64,000 bases of DNA, from assembly GCF_000350225.1 (NCBI RefSeq), contig NW_005179373.1, positions 1 to 64,000 of the forward strand, written 5' to 3'. The notes beneath the pieces are model-generated. The model was not told the DNA's origin, ran no database searches, and worked only from the letters and a program-made list of their open reading frames with translations. The position numbers and the translations under genes were made by a program. Source of the stretch: Chondrus crispus. Lineage: Eukaryota > Rhodophyta > Florideophyceae > Gigartinales > Gigartinaceae. This document shows, piece by piece, positions 20,889 to 31,765 of the stretch; positions within the stretch are counted from its first letter, which is position 1; each line of letters begins with the position of its first letter.

Positions 20889-22240
20889 GTGTGGTCAAAA
20901 ACCCGATCTAAAACCGCTGCCCAGTATCGCCGTGCGCCTCCCCTCCTTTCTTCTCAATCTAATCCCTCCTACGCAACGCACGGCAATAGAATCATCACTG
21001 CTACGACCGCACTAACCGCAACCGCAGCTCTATTCTCCCTCCCTTCATTGCACCAAGCTATTTCAAACTATCCTCGACCCCGAAAATTCACAAAGCCCTT
21101 AGATCTCCGACGGGGATGGACCTTTGTCAGAGCCAGCAGGATTTTTAACGACAAAGAATTCAGTCGTACATACCGTATGGAGCAAAAGACTTTTAACCGC
21201 CTCCTATTTTTAGTACGTCACCGCCTTGATAAGAACAAGGAAATGGCAGCAAGAGCCGGTAGGCAAATTGTGTGTCCAGAGGCAAGACTAGGAATTTTTT
21301 TACGTATCATGGGGGGGAGACAGTTTATGGCTGTATGGCTGCTTTCGAGGTTGGAAGAAGCACTGTCTATCAAGTATTTAAGGAGACACGCCAGGTTCTG
21401 AACAATGCACTGGACCTTCCAGGCCTCCCTGATTCTATCGACGGAGTACGGCACCTTGCCGACGACTTCCAGCGCTCTAGAAACCCTCCAGGCCCGCTTC
21501 CCGGCTGTGTGGGAGCTCTCAACGGTATTTCTGTCCGAATCAAAAAGCCGTCAAAAGACGAGCATCCCGCGACTTTCTACTGCCGAAAAGGATTTTATGC
21601 GCTCCCCACTCAAGCGCTTGTGAACTCTGACTACCGTTTTATTTGTTTTTCAGCCCTTTGCCGTGGTTCTACGCACGACGCGCTTGCACACGCTGTATCG
21701 TCATTAGGACGATATCTGGAGGATGGTCGATTGGAGTTGGAGTATTGGATTGCAGGAGATGAGGCGTATAACTGTAGTGAATATTTGATAACACCAGTTC
21801 CGGCGTCGATGGATAGCGATGTCGAGGACGCCTTCAATTTTTATCATTCTTCCTTGAGAATGCACGTCGAGCAATCTTTCGGCATGCTAATTCAGAAGTT
21901 TAGGATTCTGAAGATGTTGGAATATTCAGTCAAAGACTCCGCTGAAATTGTAGCAATTGCAATGAAATTGCACAATTTCTGTCTCGAGAACAGTGACAAG
22001 GCTCGCTTTCGGGTTCCCAGGAGTCGTGGGGAGTTGAGGGAAGAGCGCCGTATGATAAGGAAATGTGTGGAATGGTACGAAAGTGGGAAACAAGTTTATT
22101 TGGAAACGATGGGGCGAAAAGGAGGGTCTACGTCAGTGAAGAGGGATATGCTGATAGAGATTGTGCGGGAGGGGCGTTACACACGTCCGGCGGTTGGGCC
22201 CCTTCGAATTCCCAGAACTGTGCTGCGAGCCGGGACGTGA
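20889..22240 (+). pseudogene. PIF/Harbinger-type DDE transposase, one frameshift
   Basis: The N-terminal half (20889-21310) has the pre-catalytic helical region (RTYRMEQKTFNRLLFLVRHR, LGIFLRIMGG). The frame changes at a G7 run (about 21311-21317) and resumes as ETVYGCMAAFEVGRSTVYQV. The catalytic core follows: GALNGISVRIKKP, FYCRKGFYALPTQ, SALCRGSTHDALAHA, WIAGDEAYNCSEYLITP, MHVEQSFGMLIQKFRIL, KLHNFCLE. The second Asp and the Glu are present. At the first catalytic position, usually GAxDG, this copy has Asn (GALNG), so it would be inactive even if the frameshift were only a sequencing error. No convincing ATG start; the given start is GTG. It would cut and paste elements bearing cognate TIRs. 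Confidence 0.85.
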
Positions 22241-22292
22241 AATGGAGCGAGTATTAGTGGTGGGACATTTAATTTGATAGACAACGAAGTCG

Positions 22293-22331
22293 ACTCACTT
22301 TGTAGGAGTGAATCACTCCTACAGAGTGAGG
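22293..22331. repeat. Hairpin, 18-bp arms, 3' of the transposase
   Basis: CTCACTTTGTAGGAGTGA and TCACTCCTACAGAGTGAG are complementary apart from one pair. A short AAGGCCCTT palindrome follows at about 22356. It could mark a junction or transcript end. Confidence 0.7.
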
Positions 22332-22461
22332 GGTGGAGGTGGGAATGACTATAAAGGCCCTTATGGCCTACATTATTTGTCTTCAACTTGAAGTCAGTGA
22401 TATTTGCTGCTGTGGACTCGCTCCTTCTGCAGATGAAATTAGTGACACTGGAGTAGCAAGC

Positions 22462-23334
22462 CCGTGTCTGGCCACGCACCTGGCCCGCGAGCGGGCCTCG
22501 CTCATCCGCGAGAGCGTCGCCCTCCTGGCCCGCTGGGACGCCGCCGTCGTCTACCGCCCCGCCCTCGAGCCCGGCGACGCCCTCCCCGCCGTCGTCTGGC
22601 TCTACGCCCTCGACGAGATGGAGGGCCCCGACGCCGCGCAGCTCTTCCGCGCGCCCGCCGCCGCGGACGCCCCGCAGATGCGCGCGGAGCTCGCCGCCGC
22701 GCTCGCTAGCTACCCCGCGCGCAGCAACGCCGCCGCCGCAGCCCTCGCCGGGCTCGCGGACGACCGACACCCCGGCGTTCGCCGCGCCGCGCCCGCGGCC
22801 GTCGCGCAGCTCGCCGCCGCGGGCGTCCACGCGCCCGCCGAGCGCGCGCAGGGGGAACGCACGGAACGCACGCAGCCACTCGCGCTGCCGCACGTGCTTG
22901 ACCGCCTCTTCGACGACGACGCCCCGCCGCAGCCGCGCAGCCGCCGCGCGCCGTCGTGGGTCATGGACGCCGTCGCGGAGCGCGTCGAGGCCATGGGCAG
23001 CGCCGCACTGGCCGCCGCGGACTTGCGCTACCTGGGCGGCGCGAGCCCCGCGGAGGTGGTGGAGGTGCGCGCCGAGGAGCTGCAGAGGGGAAAGGTGCGC
23101 GTGCCGCTGTTCGACGGCCTCCGCTGGGAGGAGGTGCACGGGCTGTGCACGCTGGCGCTCGTCCCCGCGGCGTATGAGATGATGTCCGTGCTGGACGGCG
23201 GCAACTTGCCGCTCAGGTTTGTTGGATTCGGCTGGCTCCTGTCGTTTGGTGGCCTGGTTGCGTACCCGCAGAGCGGGGAGCTGTGGATGAAGTTTAAGGA
23301 AATGCTGGACAAGCACTCGGTGAAACAGGGGTAG
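22462..23334 (+). pseudogene. 5'-truncated GC-rich host-like gene, C-terminal about 290 codons
   Basis: At about 22462 base composition jumps from AT-rich transposon DNA to very GC-rich coding sequence, continuing in one frame to TAG (23332-23334). The protein is Ala-rich and helical with HEAT-like turns (GLADDRHPGVRRAAPAAVAQ) and ends QSGELWMKFKEMLDKHS. No family recognised. No start codon exists in the GC-rich part; the frame enters from transposon sequence, so the N-terminus is missing. The compositional break and position inside the TIR element suggest a captured fragment or a rearranged flank. Confidence 0.55.
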
Positions 23335-23629
23335 CGCGTTAGGGAATTCTGTGTGTAAATACCGTAGAGGCAGTTTTTTTGGAGTTGTGTTGTGTGTGTT
23401 TGACACACACACACACAGCGCGTTGGCGACGCGGAGGACGTGAGGCCGACGTTTAGTTGGGGGCAAGCCGGGTTGTAGGCGGGCGTCTGTAAGGTGCGGG
23501 AATCTGAAAGTGTCGGCGCGCGAAGCGCCAGGCAGCCCTCCCTGACGGCAATGTCGGGGAGTGTGCCACCTCGCGTGCTTCGCGCCGGCGTACATCGTCC
23601 GTGCAGCCTGCAGCCGCAGTGCAACCGCG
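23335..23629. other. Non-coding flank between gene fragment and gypsy element
   Basis: Contains a (TG)n/(AC)n inverted pair at about 23381-23418 able to form a hairpin. It should hold the missing half of the gene interrupted by the gypsy element, but I see no OGG1-like N-terminal sequence. Confidence 0.5.
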
Positions 23630-23635
23630 GGGAGG

Positions 23636-26600
23636 GGTCTCGTGTTCCTGGAGCCCAAGCCCTCACTCCAACACTGGCATGGAGTGAGGATGACGAATGG
23701 CGTCGCGGAAGTCCTGCCGAATCAGACATTCGAAGTCATCGTCGCGAACTTCTTGCGATGGGAGAGGCGGCTTCCGAAGCACACCGTCGTGGGATACGCG
23801 AAGCGCAACCCCCTCGCCATCCTCACGCCCGAACGTCGAGTCGCTGAGGGGGTCGCGCACGCGTTGCACCTGGCCGACTTGACCGATCAAGTCGGAGAGG
23901 CAGGAGCTGGCCGATCCAGCTCCGGCGAGAAGGCAACCGCTGGGAATGAAGGGGTTGACCCGGACGAACGGTCACCTATATCCCAACCGACGGCGGAGGG
24001 TACCGTACCCGCCCAGCAGAAGGATCCCGAAAATCCACCGATGGATTGGGAAAAAGAGATTGACTTGTCATACATCGACGATGACAAGCTCCGTGGCCAC
24101 GTGCTCGAGATGCTCCGTAAGCACTCAAGTCTGTGGAGCGGTGCGCTCGGAACGATCCAAGCCATAGAGCACCGCATTCCCCTCGAACCGGGAACGAAAC
24201 CAATTCGTTCTATGCCCTATCGAAAGGGCCCGGCCATGCGCGAAATGGTCGCGAAGGAGGTCAACAAGATGTTGAACGCAGGGGTTATCGAGCCCGCGAG
24301 CACCGAGTGGGCGTCCCCGGTGGTGCTCGTACCGAAGAAAGACGGCTCTCTTCGGTTCTGCGTGGACTACCGGCGCCTCAACGCGAAGACTGCAGCGGAT
24401 TCGTATCCGCTGCCGCGTATGGACGACTGCATCGACTCGTTAGGAGATGCAGCCGTCTTTACGACGTTGGACTGCAATTCCGGTTATTGGCAGATCCCGG
24501 TCGCTCCGGAGGACCGGGATAAGACTACTTTCACGACACATATGGGTACGTACCGCCATTTGCGCATGCTGTTTGGATTAAAAGGGGCACCGGCCACCTT
24601 CCAACGTGCCCTCGATATCATACTCTCCGGAGTCCGCTGGCAAATATGCCTCGTCTATCTCGATGACGTTATCGTGTTCTCGCGTACGGACGCGGAACAC
24701 GCAAGGCATCTCGATACCGTCTTGAGCTTGTTGCGGAGTGCCTGCATCTCCCTCAAGCTCAAGAAGTGCAGCGTCTTCCGTCCGAAGGTGCACTACCTGG
24801 GGCACGTTATATCCCCAGGTAAGTTGAGCGTGGCTGATACGGCAATCGATGCCTTCAAGACGTTCACGTTCCCGAGGACGCTGACGCAGGTGCGCTCGTT
24901 CCTCGGGGCGTGTAACGTGTATCGCCGCTTCGTCAAGGGCTTCTCGAAGATTGCCCGTCCGTTAACCGATATAACGCGCAAGGACTCGGATCACGATTTC
25001 GATAACCCAACGGAGGTTCAGCTTCAGGCTTTCGAAAGCCTGAAGGCGGCGATGATCTCCCCGCCGATCCTCGCGCTACCACGGTACGGCCGACCGTACC
25101 TGTTGGACACTGACGCCAGTGCATATCAACTCGGGTGCACCCTCCTACAGGAGCGCGACGAGCCAAACGATTGGCGCCCCGATGGGTACTGGTCGTACTC
25201 ACTAAGCGATAGCAAACGGAACTACAGCGCTACGGAGCGTGAGTGCTTCGCCGTGGTGTGGGCAGTCCGCACACTGCGGCCGTATATCGAAGGAACCAAG
25301 TTCACCGTCCGGACGGATCACGACGCCCTCCGATGGCTCATGTAGCTCACGGAGAGCTCGGGAAGACTCACCCGGTGGCGGCTACGTCTGGCTGAATACG
25401 ATTTCACCATTCAGTACCGCCCCGGGCGCGTGCATCAGGTGCCCGATGCCCTGTCACGCCTCGTGTCGCCTCGTGTCGCCGATGACCCTCGCCTCACCGT
25501 CGAGGTGGATGACGACATTCCCACCTTCGACGGGAGCACAACCGTTCGAGACGTATCGAATGAGCTTGTGGACCACGCCTGTACCGCGAGCTGTGATCAT
25601 CAGGCCGTCCATGTCTTCGTAACGACACGGAACCAAGCCGAAGCCCGAACAAGGCCGCGCGTACGGACGCGCGACGAACCGCGAGGAGACGACGAAGCCC
25701 CCGCTCTCCAAGGACCCAATTCGTTTAGGAAGGAGAACGACGAGTTCGACGCCGCCGACATCCAGCGCGCCGAAGACCCCGAGGCCGGCGCGCTCGGCTC
25801 CCCGGTCGCCCCACCGCAGGACGACCTTCCGGCCCCTCTTACGATAGAGGAGATAGCCGAGGAGCAACGCGTGGATGACTTCTGCCAAACCGTTTTGGCA
25901 CGACAGTCCGAGTCTCGAGACTCTGCGTTCTTCGAGGACCACCACGGGGTGCTCAAACGGAGACACCCATTCGATCCGGACACCGTACAGGTGGTGGTGC
26001 CTCGGACGCTTCGCGCCAGGCTCCTTCGCTTATGCCACAACCCGGCCATCGCGGGGCACCCGGGCCAGAACCGTATGTACTACGCACTTCGACGCGAGTA
26101 CTACTGGCCCCACCTGGCTGCAGACGTGGCAGCCACGGTGCGAGGGTGTCGGACCTGCGCGATGAACCGGGTTAAGCTGAGGAAACATCTCAATCGATTG
26201 AGATTATTCCCAGCTACGAGACCTCTCGAGAGCCTCGCCATCGACATCTTGGGGCCGCTCCCCAAGACGAAGACACGGAAACGATTCCTGCTCGTGATTA
26301 CGGACCGCTTCAGTAAGCTGACGCAAGTCGTTGCGCTCCGCACGATAACAGCGTACACGGTCGCAGTTGCGTTCTGCGACTTGTGGGTGTTCAAGTGTGG
26401 CGTCCCTCGCACGTTGCTTTCGGACAACGGCCCTCAGTTTAATGCCAAGTTCTTCCACAGTACGTGCCGTGTTCTGGGGATAACGAATTTGTACACTTCG
26501 GCGTACCATCCCCAGACGAACGGGCAAGTCGAGCGATATAACCGAACAATCGCCTCGATGCTGAGGAACTACGTGGGTGAACACCAGGACCACCGGGACG

Positions 26601-26887
26601 TGTACGTGGGGCCGCTTACGTACGCGTACAACTCCCACGTACATTGCACCACACGCACCACGCCGTTTGAGCTCGTGCTCAGCAGGCCACCGCTGGAGTT
26701 CTCTCTCCGACGGGCGGACGGCGACGCGCCCCCTTCCGATAAGGGGAACCAACGTGCCGAGTTTCTCAAGACCTTGGACTCGACTATCGAGAAGGCCTAC
26801 GGGAGCCTGCGTCGGACGCAGGCTCGCTACAAGCGCGACTTCGATAAGCGCATAAGACGTATTAATTCCCGGCTCCGTCCCGGATAA
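23636..26887 (+). pseudogene. pol: Gypsy A pol: RT, RNase H, integrase
   Basis: One frame broken by TAG (25343-25345) and TAA (26885-26887). RT motifs: VLVPKKDGSLRFCVDYRRLN, TTLDCNSGYWQI, FGLKGAPATFQ, and the catalytic YLDD in CLVYLDDVIVFS. RNase H: LLDTDASAYQLG, ERECFAVVW, VRTDHDALRWL. After the stop, the integrase has the HHCC zinc finger (HNPAIAGHPGQ ... CRTCAMNR) and DDE residues in LAIDILGPLP, LLSDNGPQF and GQVERYNRT. All catalytic residues are retained; only stops and truncation disable it. It would reverse-transcribe and integrate element RNA. Confidence 0.93.
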
Positions 26888-27060
26888 TACGTATATCTGA
26901 ACCCCACCGATGGGGGAAGACATCAAACAAGCTCGCCTCCCCGGCTGTCGGACCGTACCGAGTTCTTGCGAACGACCAGCGCACTATCACGATCGATCGT
27001 GATGGAGTTACGGAGCGCGTCTCCGCAGACCGCTGCGTCTACGCACCCCCGCCGGCGAAC

Positions 27061-27327
27061 GTGCCAAGGGCGAGCACGACTACCCCCGAGGACCTTGCCG
27101 ACAAGATCAATGAAGGCACACAGTATGCTGTCGAACGGCTACTCAAGCATCGCGTCATGGAGGATGGAACTACGGAGTTCCTCGTTAAGTGGGCAGACTA
27201 TGACGCTCCCACATGGACAGCGCGTACCCACATCCCCGAGGAGTTGGTGTCTCGTTACGCACGAAGACTCCGAGCGCGTACAGGGAGAAACCTTACCTCA
27301 GAAGTGAACGCGGACGTTCACTCTTGA
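27061..27327 (+). pseudogene. Gypsy A integrase C-terminal chromodomain
   Basis: After frame loss between 26888 and 27060, a frame ends pol with YAVERLLKHRVMEDGTTEF and LVKWADYDAPTW, the pattern of a chromodomain (aromatic start, VKW core). Such tails steer chromovirus integration to particular chromatin. The element at 42672-53679 has the same tail (VVDRIVGHRM ... VRWYGYAPSDDTYEP). Confidence 0.8.
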
Positions 27328-29093
27328 GGAGGGGACCCTCAACCGCTTCGTTACGGATTAACTTCCGTCTCGAATTAAACTCACCCCGTGGGCTTAGGAC
27401 GAAAGGGGCCGCGCGAAGGGACAGGTGTCTCCAAAGAACAGCAACGGAATCAGTCGCGAGAAGCCAAGACGTATTGGCAACCGAGAGCTCCCGTACGCAA
27501 ACCAAAGGAAGCGAGCAGCACGAGCTGCGCCATGATGGCACCTCGTCACGGACTGTGGACAATGAGCCCTCGAGCAGGGAGACGATCTCCCGGAACGATA
27601 CAGTCGCCCCGCGGTCGCCACAAGTTTCGCCTACATGGGGACAGCTGTCCTGCGCGCACCGGTTCGTACCAGCTGCGCTATACGGAAGGGGTCCGCGATC
27701 CCGAGACCCCCGCGACGACGAAGGACGCACCTCGGCACTAGATAGCAACGACAAGTACGCTGCAGACCGAGCAAGGGGAGGGAAGAGACAGTACGAGCCG
27801 CCGTCGGCTGATACACTCGAGATCAGAGCCCCAACAAACAGCCACGGCCATACCCTAAATAAGGGAGAAAAATTAGTGGAACGGGAAATTACACTGGGAG
27901 ACAGTGCCCTTACATGACGTCCAAGCGCACGTGATACGTACAACGCGCAAGGGACGTTCGGACGGCGACGCGTGGGAAGAGTACAGCGTGTACCCACCGA
28001 CCGGGACACGCTACCGGAGCCCGACCATGGAGGGGCGCGGTCCCGATGCCGCCCCCTCCAGAATTGTCAAACCGGCGAAATGCGCAGAAGTCCGACGCAC
28101 GGGGCGTCCCGAAAGCGGAGCAGGCACCAAGACCAGCGACTCGAGACGCTGCGCAAGGAAGTCATCCAGCGATGGGTACGGCACGCGAGTAACGAACACG
28201 CCAGTCCTCGCCGCCTCCCCACCGTTGGTTCGCAAGGGGACTCGAGAACCCCACACCGATGCGACGAACGCCAACTCCGCGTGTGGAATTGGGGAGTATC
28301 GAGCTCCGCCAGGGCCACCCACACGACTATGCGGACGAGCCGCTCTGGCGATGAGAGAGGGGACGACTCCTCCCCCTTCCTCCACATGCCAAGGTCTCTT
28401 ACCCCTCTCCGCTCATCGTCAAGAGCACGGGCGGTAGAGACTAAAGTACGGAGCGCGACGTCGCGCGGGGAAGGGGACGCGCCAGGCGGACGACCGCATT
28501 CACCACGAGGCGCCTGCCCCCTCGCCATAACCCCGCGGACCCGAGCCCCGGCGCCAGGGGAGAGAAGACGGCGCCCTCTCCATCCCCTGGCGGACGATTC
28601 GGGTCGTCCACCAACCGCTCTCTTACCCATCTGCCCTCGCCATTGGAGGCGAGGGGCGCGACGACAAGGACAATACCGCGCTGTGCCCTCGCCCACGGAG
28701 GCGAGGGGCGCAATGAGAAGACATACACCGCCCGCCGCGCCCTCGCTCCGACGGCGAGGGGCGCGACCCGGAAGACAGTATCACGAGCGGTGCCCTCGCC
28801 ACCGGAGGCGAGGGCCGCGATGAGAACTACAGGTCCCTCGGGGCTTGCCCTCGTCCGAGTACGACGGCGACCTCGAGAAGGGAAGACAAGACGCGGTACA
28901 CGCACGAACATGATCGCGCCCACCAGAGACCCTTTCGTAAGAGGGAGAAGAATCGCGCGGAGCACTATCGAAAGCCGACTCGGAGGGCTCGACCAACCTC
29001 ACGCGCCGCAAGAGCGTCGAGACCCCCGCGGCAGGCCATGTCGCAGAAGGAGAAAAATATACATAGGAGAAGCTCGAGGAGCACTATCGAGGC
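27328..29093. other. Gypsy A internal non-coding region
   Basis: GC-rich, with overlapping arginine-rich frames on both strands that look like composition artefacts. Separates pol from the antisense gene. Includes the minisatellite at 28630-28830. Confidence 0.55.
28630..28830. repeat. Minisatellite, about four units of roughly 60 bp
   Basis: GCCCTCGCC followed by GGAGGCGAGGG recurs at roughly 28634, 28683, 28738 and 28792, with a variable CGCGA..AGA tail. Each unit has an internal CCCTCGC/GCGAGGG inverted pair. Confidence 0.75.
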
Positions 29094-31705
29094 TCAGCTT
29101 CGAGGAAAGGAGAGGAACTGTACGACGGACATCGCGTGCACAAAAGAGACGGGATTGACTTTACGCAGAGAAGGGGACGGTTGGAAGAACATACCCCCGA
29201 TGGGTATAACGGGACGACCCGTTCCCTGATTTATGCGGTTGGGCGGCGAAGCAACCCCCGACCCGTAAAGGCTCGGGGGACAGTAACTGGGGTGACGAGG
29301 CGGCTCTGCCGCGTGCTCCGCCGGTGGGGGCAACGCCACCTCACTGTGGCGGGTCCAGCGATGCACACTGCTCTGAGGATCCGGGACGTTGCCCACCGTA
29401 GCGGCCTCGTACCCCGTCTGCTCGTAGGGATCCCGCCTGATCGGGTGTGGCGTCGACGAAGACGCCACGCGAAGGCTTCGGAGGTCGTCCCGCTCGCGGC
29501 GGTACCGGTCACGTTCGGCGGTAGTCCGCTCCAGAAGGCTCGCTTGACGATCAGAGGACTCGCGTGACGCGGCTAACTCGTTGCGTACACGGCGCAGCTC
29601 GGACACGGACGACGCGCGGTCCGCCTCGAGGCGACGTGCTTCGTCGCTTCGCGCCAAGTACCAGCTCGCGAGTGTGCCAAGGAGACCGCCCACCTGCCAA
29701 GTGCGATCGGCAGCGCGACCCAAGGCATGGACTAACGACGGCACGGCCCTGACGTCCTTTCCCTCCAACGTCGCGTGGCGTACGGACGCCACTTGGGGCG
29801 CCTCACGCGGCAGCACCGCACTGAGGGGAGGAACAGGGGGAACCGGAGGACTCGCCACCGGACCGAAGTCGCTTTCGGCGAGAAAAGTCTCGAACAGCGG
29901 GTCCGCACGTGCAGAAGGATGGGGAGCGGGCTCAATGTCCAAATCGCGATATCGCTTCTTTCGCGCTTCACGCGAGGCGGAGCCGACTCCGCCCCCGCTC
30001 CTGACGTGTTCCGAAGAGGACGCCGGCGCCACCTGGCGCGCCACGAAGGCGTCAGCACGATGGTCATACACGAGGAAGGAGGACCGCTCGCCGGTAGTGA
30101 AATCGGGCCAGCGCCGACGCTGGCTTTCGCTCACCTCGCAAGCCCGATGCATGAGCCCGAGGGCGAACCCGTACGACCAAGGCGCATGCTGGTTACTCCG
30201 CTCGAGCGGATGAAGGGGGACGTTGGGGAGGTCCCACGCAACCCTCCCCAAGTAGGCCAGCACCTCGAGGGGCTGGACAAACACGCGTCCGTGAATGGAC
30301 ACTTCGTTCATGAACGCATTCCCGAGGGCCCAGGCTCATTCCCTCTCTACGTTGTGCATTAAGTCTGCATAAGCCGGATGCTGAGCATTTGAGCAGGCCA
30401 CACCGAAGTGCTTGAGCACATAAGGGAGCAGCGGATGAACTCCCAACGAAGGGAAGGTCTCCCGTATCACTGCAGGGAGCTGGGGGAAGTCGTGGGGGGA
30501 CAGGCCTCCTTCGAAGGAAGCGTGACGGAAAACGCGCCCGTCCTCCTCCTCGGAATGGCGATACGCCGACCAATCGTGAGGAGCAATGGCGACTCCGTGT
30601 AGTCTCATCAGCGAGCACGCTGATTTCTGCAAGGCGACGCGCGCCCTCGAGTACGCGAAAGGACGGGGGCTCACATAGAGACTACCCACGTGGGACAAGA
30701 CGAATTCGCGAGGGGGCGACCCCTCGCGGTGGAGGAGATACGTGGCCATGCGATCCACGTATTCTACTTCACCGAGGCTGTACGCAAACGTGCGATCGCA
30801 GGGGATGGCAGAAGGGATTTGATACGCCGCACCGCCACCTTCTGCCAGCAGGCGCCCCAGAACGAGCGAGGCCTCCTCTACGCGTCCGGCTTCGTAGACC
30901 TTCCGGACGCGTAGCAAATCGGGACGAAGTTGCTCCCGCGCCAGCAGCTCCCCAACAGTAATGCCGGCACGGGCAAAGCGGCACCACGCGAACCTTAGAC
31001 GGTCTAGGGGCAACGGGGCGGAACGCTCGAGCGCCGCCCCGTACCACTCGGATGGAGCCTCGACCACCGCGGGGGCTTGACCCGCCGGATCCTGAGGCGT
31101 CTCAGGATGTTCGCCAACGCAAGGGCCGCTGCCCGATCTCCCGCGCGAATCCGTCGCGCCGGGAAGCGCGGCTGTAGCGCCCCCGACGGGGCCTGCATCG
31201 ACAGGCAGACGAGAGGCGGTGGCGGAGGGGATCAGTTCGACAGAGGACGTCGACTCCCGAGAGACACGAGCTCGCTGAAATGGCTGTACAGTAATCCAAG
31301 GACGCCCGATTGCCCCGGTGCGACTTCCGCCGTCGACGGCGGAAGGGAAGCGGCGCCTCCGGGAGATTGCGACGAAGGACACGGCTGCGAAGGGCAGGGA
31401 GTTACGGAGCTCGACGGAGTAGCGACGGACGCGACGAACCGACCATCGGAGGGCGACGTCATGATGACCCCGACACCGAGGCCTTCGACGAAGAGGGACA
31501 GGACAGCGGGGGCGCAGCGACCCGAGTCCAGAAAAGGAAATAACAAGAGAGGCGCACCGATGCGCGGACGGAGAAGGAGCGGACGGCAGAGGACAAGATG
31601 GCCAATAGGGGGAACGGGGTGGACGATAGATAACTCCGAGCAACGCGAGGACGGGTGAGGTGGAACCCAGGTCAAGTCCAGGACTACAGGGAGGGGATCC
31701 GACAT
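29094..31705 (-). pseudogene. Antisense accessory gene of gypsy A, about 870 codons
   Basis: Minus-strand gene opposite to pol. The ATG at 31705 (MSDPLPVVLDLTWVP) lies 60 bp inside the 3' LTR. A frame change near 31230-31300 leads into the frame 31643-30336, which ends in a single TGA (30336-30338) and continues in the same frame to 29094. Architecture: Pro/Ser-rich N-terminus; a folded-looking core (TVGELLAREQLRPDLL, VSPRPFAYSRARVAL, HDFPQLPAVIRETFPSLGV, YVLKHFGVACSN); after the stop, VFVQPLEVLAYLGRVAW and RRRWPDFTTGERSS; then a long coiled coil rich in E/R (RSDEARRLEADRASSVSEL onward). A similar layout is seen at 43434-45925. No known family recognised. Transcription from the LTR in antisense is inferred. 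Confidence 0.65.
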
Positions 31706-31752
31706 GGTCGCCTCTACAAGCCCGAGACTGCTGAACGCGGACGTTCAGTATT

Positions 31753-31765
31753 GAGGGGGGGGCCG
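31753..31765 (+). other. Polypurine tract of gypsy A
   Basis: GAGGGGGGG with a short CCG tail directly precedes the 3' LTR, the usual plus-strand priming position. Confidence 0.65.

Noticed and set aside
22177-23729. Long minus-strand frames opposite the GC-rich gene and pol start
   Set aside because: Third-position GC bias of the plus-strand gene creates open antisense frames; no motifs.
26204-26926. 240-codon minus frame opposite the integrase
   Set aside because: Shadow of the clear plus-strand integrase; unlike the antisense genes downstream, it has no counterpart in gypsy B.
27293-29011. Overlapping frames up to 283 codons on both strands in the gypsy A internal region
   Set aside because: Arg/Pro/Gly-rich, overlapping in several frames, and partly made by the minisatellite; not supported as genes.
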